DNA from: Roseivirga spongicola
Lineage (GTDB): Bacteria; Bacteroidota; Bacteroidia; Cytophagales; Cyclobacteriaceae
Assembly: GCF_001592965.1 (NCBI RefSeq)
Contig: NZ_LRPC01000001.1
Coordinates: 1,513,765-1,577,764, forward strand
Length of the DNA stretch: 64,000 nucleotides
Direction of reading: 5' to 3'
Position numbers and translations under genes: made by a program. This document shows positions 43,455-51,215 of this stretch, piece after piece; the first letter of the stretch is position 1, and every line of letters starts with the position of its first letter. The notes under the pieces are model-generated. The model was not told the origin of the DNA and did not search any database. It saw only the letters and a list, made by a program, of their open reading frames with translations.

Positions 43455-44969
43455 TTACATCCACTTTCTTCTGTCCGTTTCAACTTTATAGAGCACAAAG
43501 TTCTCTAACTCTTCTGCCTGCTGTAAAGGAATAAAGGGTATTCGGAGAGAGCCTGCGGCAGTATGAAACACTACAGACGCTAAATTCTTTCTTCTCTGAT
43601 ACCAACTTTGTTTGATGCTAACTGCTTGCACTTTATAGAGCTGAAATATCTCGTGGTAGTTACCGAAAGTGCCTCTGTTGTTAGTCAGCATTTCGTCATT
43701 CAACTCGAATGACCTTTTCTTATAGTAAAGAGAAGTAGTAAGCCAGATGATGGGAATCCAGACTAAGAACCATAAACCATTATTTCTTAAATGATAAAAG
43801 GCCACCGAAGTAGCTACTAATGCAGGTAGCACGCCCGAAAACACAAATATTCGGTACTTAAGCAAAATACTGACCTTGTGCTTTTCTCCCTCAGCAATGA
43901 ATTCTTTAGGGAAAACAATCTCGAGTATCTGCTTAACCTGCTGCATATAGCTGCCAGGAATTTTAATCTTAGACTTTAACTGATCGGCCTGAGCACTACT
44001 AGCCTGTTCAATTTGAATGGTGTACATTTTAAAGGCTCTCCTCAAAGGATTATCTGACCAAGAGATATTCTGAACCTTAGACTTGTTGATGGAGATTTCC
44101 TCTTTGTTTAGTAAGCCTCTAATAACTCTGAGCCCACCTTTTCTGGTAGTTAGTTTTAGGTCGTAGTTTTTGAGAACTGTATTTACTAATGAGTATATAA
44201 ATGAGATAATGCCGACTATAACTACTGAACCAGCAAATACCACCCATCCGTTTGAGAGTATGGCTTCTTGATATCCCGATAGCTGTTCCTCTACCATGTC
44301 CGACACACTATCTGTTACCTCGTTCAGCGTGGAAAACACAAAGGCGAAGAGGATAGCCATAGATCGCAGATGGTTTTGGCTGACTCCAATTTTGATTAGG
44401 TCGCCTATGTCTAGCTTAAGAATTACATCTTCTTCAAAAGACTCTTGAACAGCCTGTTCTGTAGAGTCGGGTGTTACCGCCACTTCAGAAAGCTGATCTT
44501 TTTCTTCGAGTATATATTGGCGCAGTGCTTCCGCATCTTCTTTCTTAAGTGCATCTATTGTCATTTCGGACTTTTTGGCTCCCGCAGTGTCAATCTCAAG
44601 ACTCACTACGCCAAAAATCTGATGAACAATGTTCTGTTGTAAATTGATGGTCTGAATGCGTTCGAAAGGAATGTTGGTTTTAGACCTTTTCAATACGCCT
44701 TTGTCTATCACAAAAGCTCCGTCTTCAATATGGAAATAGAAACGAAAATAGGTGAGAACTGATCCTATGAGGTTAAAAGCTGCTAGTCCGAGCGCTACAT
44801 AACCTATAATGTCTTGAAACGAACTGCCAGACTTTCTGCCAATGAAAATACTAAGGGCAATAGGCCAGAAGGTTCGAATGGTAAACCGGATAAACTTGAT
44901 TAGAATAATGGCAATGGCTACTCTAGATTGCCTAGATGGTTGGGAGAACTTACTGCTGATCTGTTCCAT
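43455..44969 (-). CDS. PH-domain membrane protein, YdbT-like
   Basis: 504 aa. Bacterial PH (bPH_2/DUF304) domains alternate with transmembrane pairs; the typical domain signatures are RSKTNIPFERIQTINLQQ, EISINKSKVQNISWSDNPLRR and YHEIFQLYKVQAVSIKQSW. Membrane segments include IALSIFIGR-region helices, IGVSQNHLRSMAILFAF and WVVFAGSVVIVGIISFIY. The B. subtilis YdbS/YdbT pair was linked to protection from bacteriocins; the role here is unknown. It overlaps the end of the YdbS-like gene by 20 nt. Confidence 0.82.
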   Translation of the reverse strand: MEQISSKFSQPSRQSRVAIAIILIKFIRFTIRTFWPIALSIFIGRKSGSSFQDIIGYVALGLAAFNLIGSVLTYFRFYFHIEDGAFVIDKGVLKRSKTNIPFERIQTINLQQNIVHQIFGVVSLEIDTAGAKKSEMTIDALKKEDAEALRQYILEEKDQLSEVAVTPDSTEQAVQESFEEDVILKLDIGDLIKIGVSQNHLRSMAILFAFVFSTLNEVTDSVSDMVEEQLSGYQEAILSNGWVVFAGSVVIVGIISFIYSLVNTVLKNYDLKLTTRKGGLRVIRGLLNKEEISINKSKVQNISWSDNPLRRAFKMYTIQIEQASSAQADQLKSKIKIPGSYMQQVKQILEIVFPKEFIAEGEKHKVSILLKYRIFVFSGVLPALVATSVAFYHLRNNGLWFLVWIPIIWLTTSLYYKKRSFELNDEMLTNNRGTFGNYHEIFQLYKVQAVSIKQSWYQRRKNLASVVFHTAAGSLRIPFIPLQQAEELENFVLYKVETDRRKWM

Positions 44970-45489
44970 CTAATGCAGTTTTTCCCATAATATATTCTTT
45001 AATGCGGCTGGCATTTTCTTCTTCCAAACCAGGAATAACCAAATCGCTGCTATCTCCTCCAGCGGTAAATACCTTAAGGCTGTGTAGTGAGAACATTCTT
45101 TCGATAGGCCCTTGCTTCACTTCAGCATGTTGAATTCTGTTGAAAGGAATGGAAGTTCTGGTTTGCCATAGTAAGCCTTTGGTGTAAATAATGTCTTTTT
45201 CCCGCAAGCTATAACGCTTTCTAGGGAATGCTTTTATCGCGTAGCCCAGACTAAAGACCCAAAAAAGTAAGATAGGACCAATAGAAACGCCAAACTCAAA
45301 AACACCCTTATCTATATCATCATTGAAGAGTATAATACAGGCCGCGCTAACAATAAGGGCCAGAAACCACAGGCTTCTACTAATTAGAGAAACCTTGAGG
45401 TACTTTTTCTCAATACCATGAAACTCCGATTGTTTTACTTCTGGTAGCTCGGCTAGGTTTACCGACAAATTCTGAAAAGTGTTTGTCAT
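44950..45489 (-). CDS. PH-domain membrane protein, YdbS-like
   Basis: 179 aa. Two transmembrane helices (LWFLALIVSAACIILF; SIGPILLFWVFSLGYAI) precede a bPH_2 domain (YSLREKDIIYTKGLLWQTRTSIP, residues in RIQHAEVKQGPIERMFSLHSL). It is the usual short partner of YdbT. The start ATG overlaps the DUF5522 stop codon by 4 nt (ATGA), so the three genes form a translationally coupled unit: DUF5522, ydbS-like, ydbT-like. Confidence 0.82.
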   Translation of the reverse strand: MTNTFQNLSVNLAELPEVKQSEFHGIEKKYLKVSLISRSLWFLALIVSAACIILFNDDIDKGVFEFGVSIGPILLFWVFSLGYAIKAFPRKRYSLREKDIIYTKGLLWQTRTSIPFNRIQHAEVKQGPIERMFSLHSLKVFTAGGDSSDLVIPGLEEENASRIKEYIMGKTALDGTDQQ

Positions 45490-45647
45490 TTTTTAAATCC
45501 GTAAGGGCAATGTCTACAACCATTTTGGCAGCAATATCCTCTCTTTTTATGGTAGTGTGCGGTGAATACTAGCAAGCCATTATCGTCAATGTAGTAATCT
45601 TCGGTTTTACTTTCAAAGTTCGTTTGCTTCTTTGAACGTTTGCTCAT
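45486..45647 (-). CDS. DUF5522 small cysteine-rich protein
   Basis: 53 aa from the ATG at 45647; the open frame extends upstream without a good start. The family signature YIDDNGLLVFTAHYHKKRGY is followed by the cysteine cluster CCQNGCRHCPYGF (five Cys in a CCxxxCxxCP arrangement), which looks metal- or Fe-S-binding. DUF5522 proteins are widely found in Bacteroidota; no activity is established. Divergent from rocD with 76 nt between. Confidence 0.8.
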   Translation of the reverse strand: MSKRSKKQTNFESKTEDYYIDDNGLLVFTAHYHKKRGYCCQNGCRHCPYGFKK

Positions 45648-45671
45648 GTTTTCAGGCTGAAATGATTTTGA

Positions 45672-45679
45672 TACCTTTG
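45672..45679 (+). promoter_or_regulatory. Candidate -7 box upstream of rocD
   Basis: TACCTTTG matches the TAnnTTTG consensus, with the ATG 45 nt downstream. No clear TTTG -33 box is present at the expected spacing, so the call is tentative. Confidence 0.35.
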
Positions 45680-45723
45680 AATGATTCGTATTGTTTGGAG
45701 GAACAAATTTAAAGTAAACTATC

Positions 45724-47004
45724 ATGGAATTAGTACAATCGAGTAAAGAAGCCATAGCATTAGAAAATAAACACGGAGCTCATAACTATCATCCACTACC
45801 AGTGGTACTTTCTAAAGGAGAAGGTGTTTACATGTGGGATGTTGAAGGTAAAAAATACTACGATTTCCTTTCGGCCTATAGTGCTGTAAACCAAGGGCAT
45901 TGCCACCCAAGAATTGTTGGGGCTATGACAGAACAAGCACAAACGTTAACGCTAACATCTAGAGCATTCTACAATGATGTACTTGGTCCGTATGAAAAAT
46001 ATGTAACAGAATACTTTGGCTTCGATAAGGTGTTGCCAATGAATACTGGAGCCGAGGCTGTAGAAACCGCTATAAAAATTGCTAGAAAGTGGGGTTATGA
46101 AAAAAAGGGAGTAGATGAAAACGAAGGGAAAATCATTGTCTTCGATCAAAACTTTCACGGAAGAACAACCACCATTATTTCATTTTCTAGCGACCAAGAC
46201 GCAAGAAGGAATTTTGGTCCATACACCCATGGATTCATAAAAATTCAGTACAACGATAAAGAAGCTTTAGAAGAAGCTCTACAGCTTAATAATATTGTAG
46301 GGGTGTTGATTGAGCCTATTCAAGGAGAAGCCGGGGTTAATGTTCCGAACGAAAAGTTTATGCAAAATGTGGCTAAGCTTTGTAAGGAATACAATGTACT
46401 TTTTATGGCCGATGAAATTCAAACGGGTATTGGTAGAACTGGTGGCCTTTTAGCTGTTTGTGGAAACTGTTCTTGCCAAGGTCATTGCGAAAAGCAATCT
46501 ACTTATGCGCAGCCAGACATTTTAATTCTTGGTAAAGCTATTTCTGGTGGTGTGTACCCTGTATCTGCTGTCTTGGCGAATGATGAAGTAATGGACGTAA
46601 TTACTCCGGGTACTCACGGTTCTACTTTTGGAGGTAACCCTGTAGCTGGTGCCGTTGCCGTTGCAGCTCTAGAAGTAATTAGAGATGAGAAGCTCACTCA
46701 AAATGCCAGAAGGTTAGGAGAGATTTTCCGTGAGCGAATGAACAAGTTCATTGCTACTACAGACTTGGTTACTTTGGTAAGAGGTAAAGGCTTGCTCAAT
46801 GCAATTGTTATTAATGATGAACCAACCAGTTCAACAGCATGGAATATTTGTGTCAAGCTGAAAGAGAATGGGTTACTGGCTAAGCCAACTCACGGGAATA
46901 TTATTCGTTTTGCACCTCCGTTGGTAATGACAGAAGAACAGCTTCACGAATGTTGCGATATAATTGAAAATACAATTCGTGACTTCGAAAGTTCAGAGAG
47001 TTAA
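45724..47004 (+). CDS. rocD: Ornithine--oxo-acid transaminase (ornithine aminotransferase)
   Basis: 426 aa. Class III PLP aminotransferase: FYNDVLGPYEKYVTEYFGFDKVLPMNTGAEAVE (shown here by position 82-114), the Asp of the PLP site in MADEIQTG, and the Schiff-base lysine in LILGKAISGG. Converts ornithine and 2-oxoglutarate to glutamate semialdehyde and glutamate. An unusual Cys-rich insert VCGNCSCQGHCEKQS lies between the helix at about 246 and the Lys segment. The gene stands alone, divergent from DUF5522-ydbST. Confidence 0.92.
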   Translation: MELVQSSKEAIALENKHGAHNYHPLPVVLSKGEGVYMWDVEGKKYYDFLSAYSAVNQGHCHPRIVGAMTEQAQTLTLTSRAFYNDVLGPYEKYVTEYFGFDKVLPMNTGAEAVETAIKIARKWGYEKKGVDENEGKIIVFDQNFHGRTTTIISFSSDQDARRNFGPYTHGFIKIQYNDKEALEEALQLNNIVGVLIEPIQGEAGVNVPNEKFMQNVAKLCKEYNVLFMADEIQTGIGRTGGLLAVCGNCSCQGHCEKQSTYAQPDILILGKAISGGVYPVSAVLANDEVMDVITPGTHGSTFGGNPVAGAVAVAALEVIRDEKLTQNARRLGEIFRERMNKFIATTDLVTLVRGKGLLNAIVINDEPTSSTAWNICVKLKENGLLAKPTHGNIIRFAPPLVMTEEQLHECCDIIENTIRDFESSES

Positions 47005-47126
47005 GTTAAACTTATTGAAGTAAGTGTGGCATTTATGTAATAAAATGACTGTTTTCGACAAAAAAGTAGTGTTCAGACTTAGGGTTTTGCACAAGTAGTG
47101 CGTTCTTAGTGTAGAATTAAACACTC

Positions 47127-47333
47127 ATGCTGTCTTCAACCAAAAGTCGTAGAATTTTACATTTTATCAGCGTTTCGCTGGCCATACTGGTATTTGGCTA
47201 TGGATTGTTCCTAAAACTCACTAAAGAAGAAGTTGCTTCGCCTAAAGAGGAGGTTGCAAAAGAGTTAGTGAAGAACGACCATAGACCTGTTGTAGAAGAA
47301 AGAGAAACAGTAGAAGTTTCAGTGCCTAATTAG
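47127..47333 (+). CDS. Small single-pass membrane protein
   Basis: 68 aa with one transmembrane helix near the N-terminus (LHFISVSLAILVFGYGLFLKL, about 11-31) and an acid/basic C-terminal tail (KEEVASPKEEVAKELVKN). The N-terminus is positive (SSTKSRRI). No recognised family. It is followed by an intrinsic terminator that runs directly up to the start codon of the next gene. Confidence 0.55.
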   Translation: MLSSTKSRRILHFISVSLAILVFGYGLFLKLTKEEVASPKEEVAKELVKNDHRPVVEERETVEVSVPN

Positions 47334-47354
47334 GTAGCTTCTTAAAAATAATTG

Positions 47355-47380
47355 AAAGCCTCAGTTTTGAGGCTTTTTTT
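47355..47380 (+). terminator. Intrinsic terminator abutting the next start codon
   Basis: A 9-bp perfect stem AAAGCCTCA / TGAGGCTTT with a GTTT loop (47355-47376) is followed by T residues to 47380. The GTG start of the next gene is the very next base (47381). Confidence 0.85.
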
Positions 47381-48355
47381 GTGCGCTCATTTCTTATTTT
47401 TACCCTTCTATTATGTGGCTTTGAATTGAAAATATTGTTTTACAGTTGGCTCTTTGCTTTTGTTGGTTTGTTAGATGTGAGGGTGCTAGGCTTAGATATT
47501 GGTAAAGTATTTTCCATACCAAATCAGTTGTTGTTTCTGAGCAGCACAGAGAATCCAAAGGGCCTGATTTACTTAGCTTTATTAGTATCTCTGCTGGCAT
47601 CTCTGGCACTTGTTTATTTGCTATGGAAAGAAAGGCTAAAACGGAATGACTTTCGAAAAAAACACGAGGAGAGTCTGAAACAAAAGGAGGTTGAGCTCAA
47701 TGAGGTTATAGCTTCTTATGAAAAAGATAGAGCTCACATAGCTGAAGATTTGCGCGATCGCTTTGGTAGGTTAATTTCCGTTTTAGAGATTAATCTTTCT
47801 CAACTAAAGGAGACTTCATCTACAGATCGTGAAAAGCCTCTAGAAGTACATAAAAATGCGGGGTCAGTGCTTTATGAAATGAATGCAGAACTAGATCGAA
47901 TGAGCTTCGATTTGTTGCCGCAATCTTTGATTAAGAGAGGGCTGGTTTCTGCATTGAGAGAGTTGGCAAGTAGGTTAACTACTGAAGAAAAGGTGAATTG
48001 TGAGGTGCAGGTTCGTGGAAACAATGTTAGGCTGTCTGCACTCGTTGAGCTTTCATTATTTCGGATAACCCAAGAGTGGATAAAGGACATACTTCAGAAT
48101 TCAGCAACTAAGCAAATTGTTATTCAATTGAATCATGAAGATGATGGCGTTTTTGAATTGCAAATAGAGGATGATGGGGGCCAATTTGACCCCAGTGAAG
48201 GTAAAAGCACCCGGTGGGCAAACATTTTGGTGAGATTAAATCAGATTCACGGATCATTAGGTATAAGCCCAGGAAAAGATAATAAAGGAAACTTACTTAA
48301 GGTTACGCTCGAAGCTTCACCTCTTAAAAGGCCTAATTCTGAGCATAAAGATTAG
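47381..48355 (+). CDS. Degenerate NarL-type histidine-kinase-like membrane protein
   Basis: 324 aa from GTG at 47381; no other in-frame ATG precedes residue 167, so the start is uncertain. Two membrane helices (about 8-33 and 60-81) are followed by a coiled coil and a HisKA_3-like dimerisation region (DRAHIAEDLRDRFGRLISVLEINLSQL by position 117-142). The phospho-acceptor His of the family motif DLHD is Arg125 (DLRD). In the HATPase-like domain (about 180-315) the N-box Asn expected four residues after the QE is Asp236 (RITQEWIKDIL), and the G1 box reads EDDGGQFD. The kinase is probably inactive. It may act as a sensor scaffold or partner. Confidence 0.75.
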   Translation: MRSFLIFTLLLCGFELKILFYSWLFAFVGLLDVRVLGLDIGKVFSIPNQLLFLSSTENPKGLIYLALLVSLLASLALVYLLWKERLKRNDFRKKHEESLKQKEVELNEVIASYEKDRAHIAEDLRDRFGRLISVLEINLSQLKETSSTDREKPLEVHKNAGSVLYEMNAELDRMSFDLLPQSLIKRGLVSALRELASRLTTEEKVNCEVQVRGNNVRLSALVELSLFRITQEWIKDILQNSATKQIVIQLNHEDDGVFELQIEDDGGQFDPSEGKSTRWANILVRLNQIHGSLGISPGKDNKGNLLKVTLEASPLKRPNSEHKD

Positions 48356-48386
48356 GGTGCTGAAGTCCAAGACTCTAGTAATTCAT

Positions 48387-51101
48387 TTACCCAAACTTGT
48401 TGAATTTATAGGTAATGCTGAACCTCAAGATTTGCCTTAGAAGTATAGTAGAGGAGTTTTGAATATATTCTGAATTGATGGATCTGTTTTGATCAGATAA
48501 TTGCTTCAGAATATCATTTGCCTGAATGTTAAGATCTAGTTTTTTCTTCAGTATCTTTTTTCCTAAAGAGGCACTCCATATAAGCTGATCGAAGCTGCCC
48601 AGATTGTTGACTCCGCCATTATAAGAGTAATTGATGTTACTCGTGAGGTAGAAGTCGGCTGCAATTGTCCACTTTGTTCTGAGCATAGCATTCCAAGCAA
48701 AATATCTGCTGCTTGGGTCTTCCAGACTTGAGTTGTTGATGATTGAATACCTTGGTAAAACACTTAAGCCAAGGTCTAACTTTTCAGAAAACTTACTTTC
48801 TAAGCCAAAACCTAAGGAGTATGCGAAAGACTCTGAAGACTGTCTTACTTCATTCAGAAACTGTGGATTGAAAGCATAGTCGCCTCCGATTCTAAGTGCT
48901 AAGGATAGTTTTTTCTTCAATAAGGGTATAGATGTTGAGCCACTAAAGTTAATATTCTTAGCCCCTGAGATATTTACAGGTCTGGAGTACCTGGCGCCTA
49001 TTGGTAGGTCTATTCCATTAGGGCTGTTAGTGCCATCGCCAACAATGGTGAAATTTGTCGTTTGATTTTCGCTGGATGTCGCGTAAAGACTCAAAGAGCT
49101 ATATACACCGCTCTCTTCTTCAAACTTATAATAGCTAATGTTTATGCTGTTTGTAAAGCCTTGCTTTAAATCTGGGTTACCTTGGCGAAGAAATAGTGGG
49201 TTGCTGTTGTCTAAAACGTTCTGGAGCTGTTCTGCTCTCGGAACTCGCATAGATCGGGATATTGTAGCTCTTAACTGAGCCGACTTTTCTGCTCTCACAT
49301 CTATTGAAATACTCGGTGTAAAACCATTGAATTGATTCTTAGTGTCTACTTCGTTAGGGTAAACCTGATCGTTTAGTATTGTGGTAGTTCTGTAGGCCAA
49401 CCTTGGTCCTATATATATCTTCTCACTAATTGGTAGGTTAAAGGTGAAATTGAATTTGTGATCTTTGTTGTTTAACTCAAACTGACTAGAGCGAAGCGGG
49501 TCTAGCTCGGAATAAGCCTGAGTATTTTCATTGAAGTCTAGAAGTAGCTGCTCTGTTTTGTCTTGCTCATGAGAGAAGTTGTAACGAAAGCTGAGGTTGC
49601 TTTTCTCACCGACTTTCTCTGTAAAAGTAACTGATGCCGTTCTGGCGGATGCATTATCTTCAGGGTTAGAGATCTGGTCGAAGTCTTGTTCTTGAATGTT
49701 GCCATCCGCAAATCTATTTTGTGATTTCACGGAGTCTGTGCCCTCAGCCTTGTTGTAAGAATTACCGAAGGTGAAAGAGAATGTTCTACCTTCTTTTTTG
49801 AACCTGTGCCTCCAAGAAAGTCTGGTGTCCAGTCCAATTCTTTCGTTTTCCATATAACTCCTGTTAAGCGTTGAGTTAAGAAAGTCTCCATTCAATATGG
49901 TTTCTCCTGTTTTCCAATTGGAGTTTAGTGAGTTTGCCGAAGTAAATGTCTGACGTATAGAGAAATGATCTTTTTTGCTGGGTTTATAGTTGAGGGAAAC
50001 CGAGGTAGAAATGTTTGTGCTTTCTCTATTTCTTTCAGACTGTTCAGTATACACCCTGCCTTGGTCAGAACTTTGAATGTATTGGCGAGTAATGTCTGTT
50101 TCACTGAACGAATCGCTATTGCTCCATCTTAATGAAGCGTTTATTTCTAGTTTTTCAGAAAACTCTCTGTAGTAAGACCCTCCTAGTGACCTGCTGCCGC
50201 CAATACCTCCAGAGCCACCCTGCATGGCCATTATTCTAGACATATCTGCCGAGCTCATGCCTGAAGGAATTGATATACTTGACTCTGAGCCTAAGTTGCT
50301 CATGCTTCCACTCAAATTATATCGATTATCACCTTTTAGCGCTCCTAGACTCCCGTTTAGGTTATATCTGTCTGGTGGGCTGAGTGTTCCGCCTATTCTA
50401 CCAAAGTATCCTTTGCGCTTTTCGGGTTTACTCACCACATTCATGGTTTGAGTTCTTTCCCCATCGTCTGTACCACTGAATTGCGCCTGTTCAGACTTTT
50501 CTTCTATAAACTGTATCTTCTTTGCAAAATCGGCAGGCAGATTCTTGAGCGCAGATTGAATCTGGCCATCGAAAAAAGGTTTGCCGTCAACCAACAGCTT
50601 TTCTATCCGCTTTCCATTAACTGTAATGGTTCCATCTTTAACCTCCACCCCAGGCATTTTATTGAGAAGGTCTTCTAGCTCAGAACCTTCTGGCACAGTA
50701 AAAGCAGCGGCATTGTATTCTAGCGTGTCTTTTTTTACTACCACAGGAATGGCCTCTCCCTCAATGGTGAGTTCATCTAATTCGGTACTGCTTTCTGATA
50801 AGATGATGTCTCCTAATTGAAGGTTAGCATCTAAATCAATACTATCAATATGGGGAGTGAAGCCAACAAACGAGATGTGCAAAGTGTATTGGCCTTTTTC
50901 TACTTTTTCTAAAGTGAACTGGCCCTCGCTATTGGTGATGTCTGTTCGAAGAATAGAGTCACTAGGGTTTTTAAGGATTACATTGGCATAAGGCAGTACT
51001 TCTTGGGTGGTACTGTCTTTAACTGTTCCCTTAATTTGAAAATCTTGGGCGTTTAAAAGTTGAAAAAAGAGGAGAAGTGTGAGTGTGTATAAATATTTCA
51101 T
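48387..51101 (-). CDS. Outer-membrane beta-barrel receptor (CarboxypepD_reg plus plug, PF14905-type)
   Basis: 904 aa from the ATG at 51101 (an in-frame GTG lies at 51116). A signal peptide (LLLFFQLLNAQ) is followed by a carboxypeptidase regulatory-like domain (IKGTVKDSTTQEVLPYAN, about 25-105), a plug domain (KLLVDGKPFFDGQIQSALKNLP, about 120-230), a Gly-rich tract (GGSGGIGGSRSLGG), and a large C-terminal beta barrel. These proteins resemble TonB-dependent receptors of the OMP_b-brl_3 group, but I see no convincing TonB box. It is a paralogue of the adjacent 51216-54113 gene; the two probably take up or sense different ligands. Confidence 0.85.
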   Translation of the reverse strand: MKYLYTLTLLLFFQLLNAQDFQIKGTVKDSTTQEVLPYANVILKNPSDSILRTDITNSEGQFTLEKVEKGQYTLHISFVGFTPHIDSIDLDANLQLGDIILSESSTELDELTIEGEAIPVVVKKDTLEYNAAAFTVPEGSELEDLLNKMPGVEVKDGTITVNGKRIEKLLVDGKPFFDGQIQSALKNLPADFAKKIQFIEEKSEQAQFSGTDDGERTQTMNVVSKPEKRKGYFGRIGGTLSPPDRYNLNGSLGALKGDNRYNLSGSMSNLGSESSISIPSGMSSADMSRIMAMQGGSGGIGGSRSLGGSYYREFSEKLEINASLRWSNSDSFSETDITRQYIQSSDQGRVYTEQSERNRESTNISTSVSLNYKPSKKDHFSIRQTFTSANSLNSNWKTGETILNGDFLNSTLNRSYMENERIGLDTRLSWRHRFKKEGRTFSFTFGNSYNKAEGTDSVKSQNRFADGNIQEQDFDQISNPEDNASARTASVTFTEKVGEKSNLSFRYNFSHEQDKTEQLLLDFNENTQAYSELDPLRSSQFELNNKDHKFNFTFNLPISEKIYIGPRLAYRTTTILNDQVYPNEVDTKNQFNGFTPSISIDVRAEKSAQLRATISRSMRVPRAEQLQNVLDNSNPLFLRQGNPDLKQGFTNSINISYYKFEEESGVYSSLSLYATSSENQTTNFTIVGDGTNSPNGIDLPIGARYSRPVNISGAKNINFSGSTSIPLLKKKLSLALRIGGDYAFNPQFLNEVRQSSESFAYSLGFGLESKFSEKLDLGLSVLPRYSIINNSSLEDPSSRYFAWNAMLRTKWTIAADFYLTSNINYSYNGGVNNLGSFDQLIWSASLGKKILKKKLDLNIQANDILKQLSDQNRSINSEYIQNSSTILLRQILRFSITYKFNKFG

Positions 51102-51115
51102 GAGTGTTTTCGACA

Positions 51116-51156
51116 CTATTAACTTAGGAATTCTTTTTAAATACCTAAGTTAATAG
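51116..51156. promoter_or_regulatory. Perfect 13-bp inverted repeat just upstream of the receptor start
   Basis: Arms CTATTAACTTAGG (51116-51128) and CCTAAGTTAATAG (51144-51156) flank a 15-nt spacer, ending 14 nt before the ATG. No T-run follows on the minus strand, so it is not a standard terminator. It may be an operator or a 5'-leader hairpin covering the ribosome-binding region. Confidence 0.5.
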
Positions 51157-51215
51157 TTGTGAAATATGAGTTTTAAGTGACCAATGGGTTCACCTTACTC
51201 ATTATTAGTGCCGAA

